Origin: Alistipes communis | Lineage (GTDB): Bacteria > Bacteroidota > Bacteroidia > Bacteroidales > Rikenellaceae | Reading direction: 5' to 3' | Assembly: GCF_006542665.1 (NCBI RefSeq) | Contig: NZ_AP019735.1 | Coordinates: 434,001-498,000 of the forward strand | DNA: 64,000 bases | In this document: positions 44,401-53,656 of the stretch, piece by piece | Position numbering within the stretch: position 1 is the stretch's first letter | How the letters are laid out: the number at the start of each line of letters is the position of its first letter | Made by a program: the position numbers and the translations under genes | The notes under the pieces: model-generated | The model's input: only the letters and a program-made list of their open reading frames with translations | Told to the model about the DNA's origin: nothing | The model's database searches: none

Positions 44401-45750
44401 CAGAGTCCCTGCAATTTGTATTGTTTCAACAATCTTATACATTAAATGCTCCCGCATTTCTACATCATGCCGTAGAGATGAGTCACAAATAACAGCATCC
44501 CAAAGAGCATCGTATAATTCAATCTGATTATTGAAGTTGATTTTAGACTTATTCCGCCGAAACAAGAGAGAAAATGAATCCAGCATTTGAACGGTCCTGA
44601 GCATCGTGGCCGTCACACGATCTATTTCCTGACCAAGACCATTCTCCAGTTTATTGAGAGCTATTGTCACCTCCTTCTCGGTTAGCTCTCCAATCTCAAC
44701 AATTGTAGATCTATCCTTTAAACTGTTCAGGACAGAATCATACTCCAGATCATATTTACGGCACGAGACAACGGCTCTGACATTCGGCCAATCGTTTAAT
44801 GAAGATAGTACCGCCATCATCATATTCAGATGCGTTCTATCATTCGTGAGGGATTGAGACAGCGCATCAATCTGGTCAACAATCAAAATCACCTTATCTG
44901 CTTCCGTGCTGTAATACGCCAATGTATCCTGCATATCGCTCAAAGAGACCGGGTTGCCATTATCATCAATAGCGTCGGACTTAACACACAAATACTTGAT
45001 ACCCTTCTCGGACAGTATGGCTATTAAATCTTTCAACACAGCGGATTTTCCGACTCCTGCATCACCCACCAGAAGACAGATATTCCCTTCGTTCTGAACA
45101 GGATCCTTGCTAATCCATTGCACAATCTCATCAACCTGGAGTCGAGATATATGCGAGTCTCTCACCCCATGCAACTCGGAAGAAACGGCATTGAAGCACA
45201 TTTTTTGCCGCGAAGCAAACTGGTCTGCCAGATACTTATCATCCTTGATGGACTCCATCTTCTGTTTATACAACTGACGCCAATGATCGATGGTCGCGTC
45301 AACATTCTTCTCACCGCATTTTTCGTTGTCTTTAAAATAATATCTCGCCTTAGTTCGGATACGATCAGATTTATTTTTAAACTCTTCGATGGCAGCCGTA
45401 TCAATGTTCCGCCAATAGAATTTTCTAGAGGCATAATCACAAGCTATAAAGAAGACGAGTTCTCCTTTATGTATTTTCGCATATGCATAAACCGACTCGG
45501 GAATATCATAAAACACTTTCCCATTTTTCTCCGGATATGTCAGGTGTTTAACTTGAACTGTTATTTTTTCTCGAGCTATTCCATTTTCATCAAGAATCTC
45601 AAGATAGCCATCAATATTTGGTAAGGTACCTCCCTCTTGAAGTTGAGAACAGTCTACACAATTATCAGGAAGGATACTCTTCAGAAGATTTATCGAACGC
45701 CGATCATGCAATACGGATTCTGAGATATTCCTATTTGGCTGTAATTCCAT
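41485..45750 (-). CDS. Large STAND NTPase with N-terminal nuclease-like domain (Avs-like)
   Basis: 1421 residues from ATG 45750; a GTG at 45759 would add three. The N-terminal ~110 residues resemble a PD-(D/E)XK domain of the DUF4365 type (LPNIDGYLEILDENG, then ITVQVKHL giving D...QxK). A P-loop NTPase follows with Walker A VGDAGVGKSA near 229 and Walker B ILIVDQIDAL near 288. A very long helical repeat region without clear motifs fills residues ~480-1420. Nuclease, STAND ATPase and solenoid sensor is the layout of antiviral Avs/NLR-like proteins, which bind a phage protein and activate the nuclease. The family assignment is inference. Confidence 0.7.
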   Translation of the reverse strand: MELQPNRNISESVLHDRRSINLLKSILPDNCVDCSQLQEGGTLPNIDGYLEILDENGIAREKITVQVKHLTYPEKNGKVFYDIPESVYAYAKIHKGELVFFIACDYASRKFYWRNIDTAAIEEFKNKSDRIRTKARYYFKDNEKCGEKNVDATIDHWRQLYKQKMESIKDDKYLADQFASRQKMCFNAVSSELHGVRDSHISRLQVDEIVQWISKDPVQNEGNICLLVGDAGVGKSAVLKDLIAILSEKGIKYLCVKSDAIDDNGNPVSLSDMQDTLAYYSTEADKVILIVDQIDALSQSLTNDRTHLNMMMAVLSSLNDWPNVRAVVSCRKYDLEYDSVLNSLKDRSTIVEIGELTEKEVTIALNKLENGLGQEIDRVTATMLRTVQMLDSFSLLFRRNKSKINFNNQIELYDALWDAVICDSSLRHDVEMREHLMYKIVETIQIAGTLNPQFIPDSSQKRAYEYLASNGLIRRDGSAVSFFHQSFYEYTLARHYSETGGLFSADLKKEIQGLEIRSTVKAVLDFKRGHDTAKFVDEARSILEDPDIRLHLKLLTLSVLAFVNNPARAEKVLVADVCQKDGRLLVYFLRGVNSPDWFQTIRKMPNGIMSELKKDDEQFFPIISCLSRYVFDNPEAVYGMINQIQDRESRLFAIAYVVREHNDYSHPCVLKAYAEAKPQNIFFTVHILQDAIKSNKEFALRETQELIMRYLVSGSPYNNHDGYELADVLCKQFCVEYPKELLGILHCCICETVRKTAQSGYYGFSTTEKFYRVDTENNYVGKILKMYEDLMIRYASDTLGRSFVLELLSLNNETTLSVAFAAMAEAPRQYDDQIRLLLEDNATIGIYLRGDVEFFFLKMLRAWYETLNENDAERYQRALLSYKSEFDFKYDAERRWSQFLCPHLWQDKWELICNTLPEDHMIPEMRRCYQELLRRFGQKHMVERNYHSVGVAHICGGVVGDETYARWPISNWLNSFLKLGEYKWREGRGPISLREHADAFKKCVSSNPDRFYDFVLEISDMADIQDMYKIAGLEGLLAGGVNPYSLWNLSKRYISEEFAKANSYTFSQIVEYYIKEENECIEEIMELCKTLTISPFSEESSLFTAEDGKRDMSRRATDMLTKAINSYQGCAAELLVRMCAIPSRRPIVYTFFADNNILLHEYIKTVPLHYLNMEDYYDEELYFPLVRSLLSGMGPESLYLQVNAIQWCFYYRNDVVCNYIDRIEPDPSTHELLVQIYFYGMKGTPISEECERRLEKILAINNEEIVAKLVETAMKSYEHVEYRDLSVKILEHYASDSREKVVNAYCMHCDSLPTEAFNWYCSITPVYLGKKYQQVHFELGYVKKCISTSPVLCYRFISSQRYFDTEDASLVDDEVVNVLLEIYKKLSLHEDTDAMNEVLDLFDEYIYRDNRVMKAAVSLLT

Positions 45751-45793
45751 AACACTCACGATTCGTTTAATAGCTCAGATCTTGTAGTCACCT

Positions 45794-46876
45794 CTAATCA
45801 TTAATTCTTTCTTGCACCCCATCAAACATCGCATCCGCCTCCTTCTCATTCAACCCAGCCTTTACCACTACAGCCAAAAGATCTTCTTTCGTCGGTTCGA
45901 TACTGTCATTGATTGAAGTCGTGCGAAAACCATTAATGCCATCGCTGGGTAACAGGTCATAGGCCGGAGCAAAATACCAATCGCCATCCCGATGAATAAA
46001 GGCAAAGTTCTTAGCGTGGTCGTCCTTGTTATCAATGAGAAAATTGAATATCATCAGTCGATAAACTTTCCACAACTCGGCTACACTATGCGTCAGCATG
46101 GCGCACACCTGAAAAATATGCTTGTAGTCGATACTGGGTAACCGATAATCGGCACCAATAAGACCGGCCACGCTAACGACATGCAGTTTGCCACCCAGTG
46201 TTCGGTCGAAACGCTCCACACCAAAGTACTTGCCTTCAAAAAGTCGAGTCTCCGGCATTTCGATCCCGCACTCTTTGGCTAGCAGCGAATAGCGGTATTC
46301 ATCCACACCGATACTCTGCGAATCCCTCTTGGCTCGAAACTTTACCAGCCATTCTTTGTCGTTATAACGAACGAAGATTTTAGGCCTCGCGCCACCCGGA
46401 GAACCACCTCGATCCTGAAACTCCTCGATCCCTTCGCCCATATAATCGTCGCTGGCCAGTATCTTCTCGGCCTCCAAAGCCAGCTTCTCGAAATCTGCAA
46501 AATCCTGCCGCGTCACTACGCTATTATCAGGACGAAACTCCAATGCTCCGCGTCCTGTCGATCCCACCAAGGCAAGACGATCCAGTAGAGTAAGTGTGCG
46601 AGGATTGATTCCCTTTTGTTGCAGGTATCGATCCAGAATAAGAAGTCCCCATCCATCGGGCAGGCAATCATCGAAAACACCGAATCCCCCCTCAAACGGA
46701 CGGGGTTTAGCAATAAAGACACCGCTTCGCAAAGGCAACTCAAATGGAGAAATAGAGAAACCAGAGCTAAGCCACTCTGCCGAATATTCGAAGGCACACA
46801 ACCCCTCTCGCGTCAGAGCAAGACGACCGACCAGCCGATTGTTATATATTACTTCTATCTGCTTGATACTATTCAT
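45794..46876 (-). CDS. hipA: HipA-family kinase toxin (second HipBA module)
   Basis: 360 residues from ATG 46876, which overlaps the antitoxin stop (ATGAATAG); the TTG-type extension to 46903 lies inside the antitoxin gene. An N-terminal Couple_hipA domain (VIYNNRLVGRLALTREGLCA) is followed by GGSPGGARPKIFV near 155, the catalytic DNKDDHAKNFAF near 279 and FAPAYDLLPS near 302. All kinase motifs are present. Sequence and domain lay-out differ clearly from the HipA at 15.0-16.3 kb, so this is not a recent duplicate. Confidence 0.9.
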   Translation of the reverse strand: MNSIKQIEVIYNNRLVGRLALTREGLCAFEYSAEWLSSGFSISPFELPLRSGVFIAKPRPFEGGFGVFDDCLPDGWGLLILDRYLQQKGINPRTLTLLDRLALVGSTGRGALEFRPDNSVVTRQDFADFEKLALEAEKILASDDYMGEGIEEFQDRGGSPGGARPKIFVRYNDKEWLVKFRAKRDSQSIGVDEYRYSLLAKECGIEMPETRLFEGKYFGVERFDRTLGGKLHVVSVAGLIGADYRLPSIDYKHIFQVCAMLTHSVAELWKVYRLMIFNFLIDNKDDHAKNFAFIHRDGDWYFAPAYDLLPSDGINGFRTTSINDSIEPTKEDLLAVVVKAGLNEKEADAMFDGVQERIND

Positions 46877-47186
46877 TTTTCTTCCCTCGTTTGCGGGTAA
46901 CACTCTGTTCTTTCAATACATCATCCAACGATTGATATTGCTTTTGTGCAAAGAGAACATCAAACTCAGATAACACATTCAAAGCAAATCCAATCTGCAG
47001 CAACCCCTTCAAAGAGATTTCTCCTGTCTGTTCGAAACGGCGGTAAGTAGCGAACTTAAGACCGGCTCTTGCAGCCATACCTTCCTGAGTTAGGTTCAAT
47101 TCCAGTCTACGAGTTTTAACTCTCGCTGCAATCTGCAAAGCTACTTCGCTTGGACTTAAGACATCAAATGCCAATATATTATTCAT
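46869..47186 (-). CDS. hipB: HipB-type XRE antitoxin (second HipBA module)
   Basis: 105 residues. An N-terminal to central HTH is visible (QIAARVKTRRLELNLTQEGM, then AARAGLKFATYRRFEQTGE) with a basic tail (KRGKKNE). Its stop overlaps the hipA start by 8 bases, so translation is coupled. A TATCTTTA sequence upstream on the minus strand may be the -7 box. Confidence 0.85.
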   Translation of the reverse strand: MNNILAFDVLSPSEVALQIAARVKTRRLELNLTQEGMAARAGLKFATYRRFEQTGEISLKGLLQIGFALNVLSEFDVLFAQKQYQSLDDVLKEQSVTRKRGKKNE

Positions 47187-47298
47187 AGATTCATTTATAT
47201 CAAGTAAACAAACAAGATAATATTCATTGTAAAGATAGCGGATATTTTTATTTTAACGTCAATGTTTAAGACCTATTTTTCTCACCAAAAGAAAAAGT

Positions 47299-47420
47299 AA
47301 CTTTACTTTATCTCCGTATTCACATATACGTTCAATAAAGTAAAGTCAAAATAAGGGAAGAAAAGAGATGGCTTCGCCATGATGAAATGGCTCCAGCCAT
47401 TTTCTCTTTTGGCTGCAAAA
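47299..47420. repeat. Repeat A, copy 2
   Basis: About 122 bases similar to 20613-20739, with the same perfect 10-bp arms CTTTACTTTA (47301-47310) and TAAAGTAAAG (47336-47345). Here an extra palindromic pair is evident: AAAAGAGATGGCT against AGCCATTTTCTCTTTT. A structured RNA or a mobile-element end is possible. Confidence 0.75.
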
Positions 47421-47716
47421 AAAAATATAAGTTACCGGATTGATAAGTCAATCATTCCGTCCCAATCTACCCACAAAATGACTCGCAAAACATATGCGGA
47501 TTCACCTCCAATTTTATAGTATATTCTGGCGAAATAAACCCGCCCTGAACGGAATGTATCGAGGTCTACAAGGATGTTTTTCCCTCTGTTTGGATGGAGC
47601 CGATGAAAAGGTTGCATCCATAATGTTAAAGTTAGATAAGATCTGACTACAAACTTAATTAAGAATACAATCAAACAGGATAGTGTAATACACAATGCAT
47701 AAACAAAAAAAAATTC

Positions 47717-47724
47717 TATATTTG
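47717..47724 (+). promoter_or_regulatory. Probable promoter of the helicase gene
   Basis: TATATTTG, a perfect TAnnTTTG box, 31 bases before the ATG at 47755, giving a leader of about 20-25 bases. No clear -33 box. Confidence 0.55.
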
Positions 47725-47754
47725 TAAAATAAACTGTAAATTACTCCTAATTCC

Positions 47755-50700
47755 ATGCAGGAGAACCCCATATCGAACAGCCTGTCCAAAACGGATTCCA
47801 ATGAGGCATCGAATCCAATCCGTAGCCTCATGCCCTTTCGGTATGGACCGTTGTGTTATGCGATTGTGGACGTTGAGATCGGACTGACCGACCACCGGAT
47901 TCACGACATTGGGGCACTCCGCTACGACGGGGCCATCTTCCATAAAGCCTCGACAGAAGAGCTGCTACCCTTCCTCGAGCGTGTGGAGTATCTCTGTGGT
48001 CACAACATCATCCACCACGATGCCAAATACCTCTTTGAGGATCGACAAATTCCTTGGCGGCTGGTCGACACGCTCTACCTCTCGCCCCTGCTCTTTCCTG
48101 AACGTCCCTATCACCGGCTCGTAAAGGATGATAAGTTGCTCAGCGACCAAATGAACAACCCGGTCAACGACTGTGAAAAGGCCCGTGATCTGCTTCTGGA
48201 CGAGATGGCCCGCTGGGATGCATGGCCCGAACAGAAACGGAGGCTCTTCACCGCACTGCTGAGGAATCAGCCGGAGTTCGACGGATTTCTCGATCTGATG
48301 GGAGCCGGCTTGAAAAATTGCGACCTGCGCGAACAAATCGCAACCGTCTACCGAGGCCGCATCTGCCAGAACGTCGAACTCGAACCGTTGATCGAACACT
48401 ACCCCTGTGAACTGGCCTACGCATTGGCGCTAATCGACACGACCGATCATCGCTCCATCACGCCGGGATGGGTACTGCACAACTATCCGAGCGTGGAATT
48501 CATCATCAAAAAGCTGCGGCACACCCCCTGCCTAGCAGGCTGTACCTACTGCAACTCCCAGCTCGACGTCCACCGTAGCCTCAAGTCGCTGTTCGGTTAT
48601 AATGCCTTCCGTACCTACGAAGGTGAACCACTCCAGGAACGGGCGGCACAGGCGGCCGTCGAGGGACGCTCACTGTTGGCAATCTTCCCTACCGGCGGTG
48701 GAAAGTCGCTCACCTTTCAACTGCCGGCACTCATGGCGGGACTATCTGTCCACGGACTGACAGTAGTAATTTCGCCCTTGCAGTCGCTGATGAAGGATCA
48801 GGTGGACAACCTCGCCGAACGGGGCATCACCGAGGCCGTCACCATCAACGGCATGCTGGACCCTATCACACGGGCACTGGCCATCGAGAAAGTGCAGGAC
48901 GGAACTGCTGCGCTACTCTACATCTCGCCCGAGATGCTCCGCTCGGCAACGATCGAACGCATTCTCCTTGCCCGCAACGTCGTCCGCTTCGTCATCGACG
49001 AGGCCCACTGCTTCTCGTCGTGGGGACAGGATTTCCGGGTCGACTACCTCTATATCGGCCACTTCATTCGCAAATACCAGCAGAAAAAGGGAAGCAAACT
49101 CCCGATCCCGGTCTCCTGCTTCACGGCCACGGCCAAACAGAAGGTGATCCAGGACATCCGCGACTACTTCAAACAGACGTTGGATCTGAATCTGGAACTC
49201 TTCGCCTCGAAAGCCACACGTACAAACCTGAGCTACTCGGTGCTGCACGTCGACAACGACGAAGAGAAATACCAGCGGCTGCGCGAACTCATTGCCGACT
49301 CACAATGTCCGACCATCGTCTATGTTTCGCGAACTCGTCGAACCCGGGAGTTGGCGTCACGCCTCACCCACGACGGCTTCCGGGCCCTTCCCTTCAACGG
49401 CAAGATGGATTCTGACGAGAAGATCACCAACCAGGAGGCCTTCATGAACGACCATGTACGCATCATCGTCGCCACGTCGGCCTTCGGCATGGGTGTGGAC
49501 AAGAGCGACGTGGGGCTGGTGATTCATTACGACATCTCCGATTCGCTGGAGAACTACGTACAGGAGGCGGGGCGCGCCGGCCGCAACCCCCATCTGCATG
49601 CCCGCTGCTACGTCCTCTACGGCGACAGCGATCTGGACAAGCACTTCATCCTGCTGAACCAGACGAAGCTGAGCATCGGTGAGATCCAGCAGGTATGGAA
49701 GGCCGTGAAGGAACTCACGCGCCAGCGCATGCGGGTCAATTCGTCGGCACTGGAGATTGCGCGTCAGGCCGGTTGGGACGGTTCGGGCTCCGACATCGAG
49801 ACCCGGGTACGAACCGCACTCGCAGCACTTGAACAGGCCGGCTACCTCGAACGGGGTAACAACGTTCCCCACGTCTACGCCACGGGCATCACCGTGCGGA
49901 ATCTCGACGAAGCCCGCCGACGGCTGACGGCCTCACCGCTGTTCGACAGCAAGGAGACCGAACAGGCGGTCCGCATCATCAAGTCACTCATCTCGAAAAA
50001 GTATATCGCTAAGGCGCAGGACTCGGAGGCCGAATCGCGAATCGACTACCTAGCCGACATTCTGGGCATGAGCAAGCGCGAGGTTATCTCCGCCGTGGAG
50101 CGCATGCGCCAAGAGGGGATTCTGGCCGATAGCAAGGATCTGTCGGCCTATCTGCTCGGAACAGGGGATTCGGAGCGCAAGTCGCAGCAGCTGCTCGAAC
50201 GCTTCATCCAGCTCGAACGCTACCTGCTCCACCGCATCCCGGAGGAGGGGCTCTGCATCTCCTGCAAGCAGCTGAACGAGGATGCCATCCAGGAGGGAAT
50301 CGGCACCTCAAAAGAGAAGGATATCCGGACTCTGCTCTATTTCCTTACGGTCAAGGGATACCTCCGCAAACAGGAGGATGCAGACCACAACCTGCAACTT
50401 CGGCAACAAACCGACCAGCAATCAACGGAGGCCCGGTTCGATAAACGGGCCGAAATCTGCCGCTTCGCCATCGGATGGCTCTACCGTCAGGCCGCCGAGC
50501 TGACGCGTACGCTCATGCAACCCAACGCCACCGGGCAGGAACACACCGTCGCAGACAATGCCGTGCAGTTCTCGATCGTCGAGTTATTGAATCAATTCAA
50601 GGCCGACAACCGGACGATGCTCTTTGAACGGAACGACCTGCAGCTGGGCGAGGTCGAGGAGGCACTCCTCTATCTCTCGAAGATCGGGGCACTGAAGCTC

Positions 50701-52665
50701 GAAGGGGGATTTCTGGTCCTCTACAACGCGATGGACATCCGCAGGATCAAGGACAACAAGTCGCGCTACAAGGTCGACGACTACCGGTTACTCAACGCCT
50801 TCTACAAACAGAAGATCCAGCAGGTCCACATCGTGGGCGAGTATGCTAATCTGATGGTCAAGGACTACAATGCGGCGCTGCAGTTCGTGCAGGACTATTT
50901 CCAGATGGACTACCGGCGTTTCATCGCAAAATACTTCCGCGGCGAACGCATCAACGAGATCCAGCGCAACCTGACGCCCAAGAAATACGAGCAGCTCTTC
51001 GGGTCGCTCTCCCCGCGACAGATGGAGATCATCTCCGACAAAGAGTCCCACTGCATCGTGGTTGCGGCCGGACCCGGCAGCGGTAAAACCCGAGTACTGG
51101 TCCACAAACTGACATCGCTGCTTCTGCTCGAAGATGTCAAGCATGAACAGCTGCTGATGCTCACTTTCTCGCGCGCGGCGGCCACAGAATTCAAACAACG
51201 ACTAATGGTGCTGATCGGCAATGCAGCCCATTTTGTCGAGATCAAGACCTTCCACTCCTATTGTTTCGACCTGCTGGGGCGTATCGGCAACCTTGAAGAT
51301 GCCCAGGACATTGTCTCCCGGGCTGCCCGAATGATCGAACAGGGGGAGGTCGAACCCAACAAGATCGGCAAGACGGTGCTCGTCATCGACGAAGCACAGG
51401 ACATGGCCGACGACGAGTATGCCCTCGTAACGGCGCTGATGACCCACAACGAGGAGATGCGCGTCATCGCCGTGGGTGACGACGACCAGAACATCTACGA
51501 ATTCCGGGGATCCGACTCAGACTACATGTTCCAGTTGGCTCAGCGCCCCAAGGCGCGCTTCATCGAGATGACCGACAATTTCCGCAGTGCCCGCCATCCT
51601 GTCACCTTTGCCAACGAATTTGTACGATCGATTTCCAAGCGCATGAAGCACACGCCGATTAAATCGATGCGCAGCGAAGAGGGGTGGGTCAGCGTCACTC
51701 ACCACACGTCGGAGATCATGTATCAGCCGCTGGTCGACGAGTTGCGCTGCCATCGCCATGCGGGCACCTCGTGTATCCTTACCCAGACGAATGAGGAGGC
51801 GGTCATCCTGACCGGACTTCTGCGCAAGGAGGGCGTTCCGTGCAAACTGATCCAGTCGATGGACGGCTTCCGCTTCTGGAACCTCTCCGAGATACGTTAT
51901 TTCCTCCGATACCTAGACAAGCGAGTGACGACGCCCGTGATTTCGGGCGAACTCTGGGAGGAGGCGAGGCGTGCCACGAGCAATACCTACGGGCGAAGTC
52001 AGAATCTGGAACTTGTGAAGCGCTGCTTCGAACAGTTCGAGCATCTCAACCAGACGAAATACATCAGCGATTTCAAGGAGTTCGTCTTCGAATCATCAAT
52101 GGAGGATTTCTGCGATGTTTCGGGCTCCGAGGTGGTGGTATCGACCATCCACAAGGCCAAAGGGCGCGAGTTCGACGATGTCTACATGCTTCTGACTGAC
52201 AACTACACCAAGAATGCGGAGCTGATGCGCCGCTACTACGTGGGGATCACCCGTGCCAAGAACCGGCTGTTCATCCATACCAACGGACACTGTTTTGACC
52301 GTCTGACGGCAGACCGTCACGATCACGACGATCGGAGCTATACCCTACCCGAAGAGATCGTCCTGCAACTCTCCCACCGGGACGTCTATCTGGAGTTCTT
52401 CAAGGGGATCAAACGCGAAGTACTAGCACTGCAGAGCGGTGATTCGCTGCAATACCACGACTTCACGTTCTATACCGAGAAAACAGGCCTCCCCGTAGCC
52501 AAACTCTCGACCCGAATGCAGAAAACACTTACCGATTGGTTTACAAAAGGCTACCGGGTCAAATCCGCGACCGTTAGCTTCATCGTGGCCTGGAAACCCA
52601 AGGATGCCCCGAAAGAGGAGCCGGAGACAGCTGTTCTGCTGGCCGATCTTACCCTCACCCTTTGA
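47755..52665 (+). CDS. Fusion of DEDD exonuclease, RecQ helicase and UvrD helicase
   Basis: 1636 residues in one frame. Residues ~30-135 form a DnaQ-like 3'-5' exonuclease domain (AIVDVEIG with the DxE pair, GHNIIHHDAKYL, then YHRLVKDDKLLSDQMNNPVN). A RecQ-type core follows: Walker A FPTGGGKSLTFQ near 311, DEAH VIDEAHCFSSWGQDFR near 411, VQEAGRAGR near 604. A winged-helix-like middle region precedes a UvrD/PcrA core: AAGPGSGKTRVL near 1103, VIDEAQDMADDE near 1211, GDDDQNIYEFRG, and ITRAKNRLF near the end. Each part unwinds or degrades DNA, so repair or defence is likely. GC content is higher than in the neighbouring defence genes, and repeats A and B lie on either side. Confidence 0.9.
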   Translation: MQENPISNSLSKTDSNEASNPIRSLMPFRYGPLCYAIVDVEIGLTDHRIHDIGALRYDGAIFHKASTEELLPFLERVEYLCGHNIIHHDAKYLFEDRQIPWRLVDTLYLSPLLFPERPYHRLVKDDKLLSDQMNNPVNDCEKARDLLLDEMARWDAWPEQKRRLFTALLRNQPEFDGFLDLMGAGLKNCDLREQIATVYRGRICQNVELEPLIEHYPCELAYALALIDTTDHRSITPGWVLHNYPSVEFIIKKLRHTPCLAGCTYCNSQLDVHRSLKSLFGYNAFRTYEGEPLQERAAQAAVEGRSLLAIFPTGGGKSLTFQLPALMAGLSVHGLTVVISPLQSLMKDQVDNLAERGITEAVTINGMLDPITRALAIEKVQDGTAALLYISPEMLRSATIERILLARNVVRFVIDEAHCFSSWGQDFRVDYLYIGHFIRKYQQKKGSKLPIPVSCFTATAKQKVIQDIRDYFKQTLDLNLELFASKATRTNLSYSVLHVDNDEEKYQRLRELIADSQCPTIVYVSRTRRTRELASRLTHDGFRALPFNGKMDSDEKITNQEAFMNDHVRIIVATSAFGMGVDKSDVGLVIHYDISDSLENYVQEAGRAGRNPHLHARCYVLYGDSDLDKHFILLNQTKLSIGEIQQVWKAVKELTRQRMRVNSSALEIARQAGWDGSGSDIETRVRTALAALEQAGYLERGNNVPHVYATGITVRNLDEARRRLTASPLFDSKETEQAVRIIKSLISKKYIAKAQDSEAESRIDYLADILGMSKREVISAVERMRQEGILADSKDLSAYLLGTGDSERKSQQLLERFIQLERYLLHRIPEEGLCISCKQLNEDAIQEGIGTSKEKDIRTLLYFLTVKGYLRKQEDADHNLQLRQQTDQQSTEARFDKRAEICRFAIGWLYRQAAELTRTLMQPNATGQEHTVADNAVQFSIVELLNQFKADNRTMLFERNDLQLGEVEEALLYLSKIGALKLEGGFLVLYNAMDIRRIKDNKSRYKVDDYRLLNAFYKQKIQQVHIVGEYANLMVKDYNAALQFVQDYFQMDYRRFIAKYFRGERINEIQRNLTPKKYEQLFGSLSPRQMEIISDKESHCIVVAAGPGSGKTRVLVHKLTSLLLLEDVKHEQLLMLTFSRAAATEFKQRLMVLIGNAAHFVEIKTFHSYCFDLLGRIGNLEDAQDIVSRAARMIEQGEVEPNKIGKTVLVIDEAQDMADDEYALVTALMTHNEEMRVIAVGDDDQNIYEFRGSDSDYMFQLAQRPKARFIEMTDNFRSARHPVTFANEFVRSISKRMKHTPIKSMRSEEGWVSVTHHTSEIMYQPLVDELRCHRHAGTSCILTQTNEEAVILTGLLRKEGVPCKLIQSMDGFRFWNLSEIRYFLRYLDKRVTTPVISGELWEEARRATSNTYGRSQNLELVKRCFEQFEHLNQTKYISDFKEFVFESSMEDFCDVSGSEVVVSTIHKAKGREFDDVYMLLTDNYTKNAELMRRYYVGITRAKNRLFIHTNGHCFDRLTADRHDHDDRSYTLPEEIVLQLSHRDVYLEFFKGIKREVLALQSGDSLQYHDFTFYTEKTGLPVAKLSTRMQKTLTDWFTKGYRVKSATVSFIVAWKPKDAPKEEPETAVLLADLTLTL

Positions 52666-52682
52666 TTGAAGATCCAACAAAA

Positions 52683-52828
52683 GTCGGGGTTCCAGAAGAC
52701 GGAGTTTACCTTTTCCCCACTGTTTAGAGAGGCGATGAAAAAGTTATTTTTTTTGATTTTTTTACAAAAAAACGAGTAAATTTTTGAAAATTCCATCTTT
52801 TAAGTCGTAAGCTATTGATAATCAATAA
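52683..52828. repeat. Repeat B, copy 2
   Basis: About 146 bases similar to 20910-21062, starting 18 bases after the helicase stop. Shared segments include TTTTCCCCA, the AACGAGTAAATTTTTGA run, ATCTTTTAAG and CTATTGATAATCA. Similarity is patchy in the poly-T part. Confidence 0.65.
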
Positions 52829-53561
52829 CAACACAATAGTATATCAGCAAGCAGACAAAATTCATCAATACCGCGAAAACTTATCAAAGTCATAGGAAAG
52901 ATGACTATCCAAATATCGGATGGTATAATGTTTTTCATAAGGTGACCCATATCTTCGGAGCTAATCGATGCGATTACGCATGACATCTATTCAAGCTCGC
53001 GAATGAAACTTGGTTGGTTAGAACCGGGCCGTTGGGCAGCCGCGTTCTGAGGTGCGAGCTTTCCGAGCGAGAACGTCAGCGAGCCGGGTACGGCGGTATG
53101 GTCGCTGGGCTGCGCGAGTTCAGGAGAGGGGGGGGCACATCCGCATCGCCGTCTAACCGGAAAAACCGCAGGCATCTCCGAAATACGGCTCGGATAAAAA
53201 CGATACGATTCTGCCGGCGCGCTATTTCGAAAATGAGCATACCGACTTTTTAATCGGGACATCTCCATACGCCTCTTTTGGCGTAGTCCGCCAAACCTTT
53301 CATATAAGCCGTATACATCCGTACGCACCAAGACTTCCGATCAAAATCCCAAGGCAAGACTCCTCCGCACAGAAGCGACCTCATCTTTCTTCTCCGGATA
53401 CACGTCAATATCGGAAAAGCGTCGAAAATTCCACAATGCACATCTTTCGGCGCTCGGGCGAAGCTCATCGACCTTTCGGGCTGAAAAAAGCACGCGGCGA
53501 ATGACAAATCACAAGCTCATTAAAAAAACTCGTCATCGCCTGTAAATTACAAATAATTTGA

Positions 53562-53569
53562 TATTTTTG
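53562..53569 (+). promoter_or_regulatory. Probable promoter of the PUL 2 sigma gene
   Basis: TATTTTTG fits TAnnTTTG. Transcription would begin near 53576, so the far upstream start codon at 53558 cannot be used and the ATG at 53657 is supported. Confidence 0.5.
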
Positions 53570-53656
53570 CCTAAAATACTTATTTCATTCAAGGGAACAT
53601 CGACCGATCCGGCCCTAACCGTCCGGAAAAGCGCCGTATCTCCCGCATGTCATCCG

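Larger units (their letters stand above)
47187..47754. other. Intergenic stretch with repeat A copy 2 and helicase promoter
   Basis: 568 bases between the second HipBA pair and the helicase. It contains repeat A (47299-47420) and the probable helicase promoter (47717-47724). A 87-codon minus-strand frame at 47432-47695 shows no recognisable features and is not called. Confidence 0.6.
52666..53656. other. Intergenic stretch with repeat B copy 2
   Basis: About 990 bases without a supported gene. It contains repeat B (52683-52828), a run of eight G (53128-53135), and the PUL 2 sigma promoter (53562-53569). Short frames on the minus strand at 52987-53331 and 53250-53507 show no family features and overlap each other. 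Confidence 0.55.

Noticed and set aside
47432..47695. 87-codon minus-strand frame between HipBA and the helicase
   Set aside because: No family features, and it lies in a promoter/repeat interval.
52987..53507. Two short minus-strand frames
   Set aside because: They overlap each other, have no recognisable motif and sit in a repeat-bearing intergenic stretch.
53558..53656. Upstream extension of the PUL 2 sigma gene
   Set aside because: It overlaps the TATTTTTG promoter box and is not sigma-like; the ATG at 53657 fits the family start.
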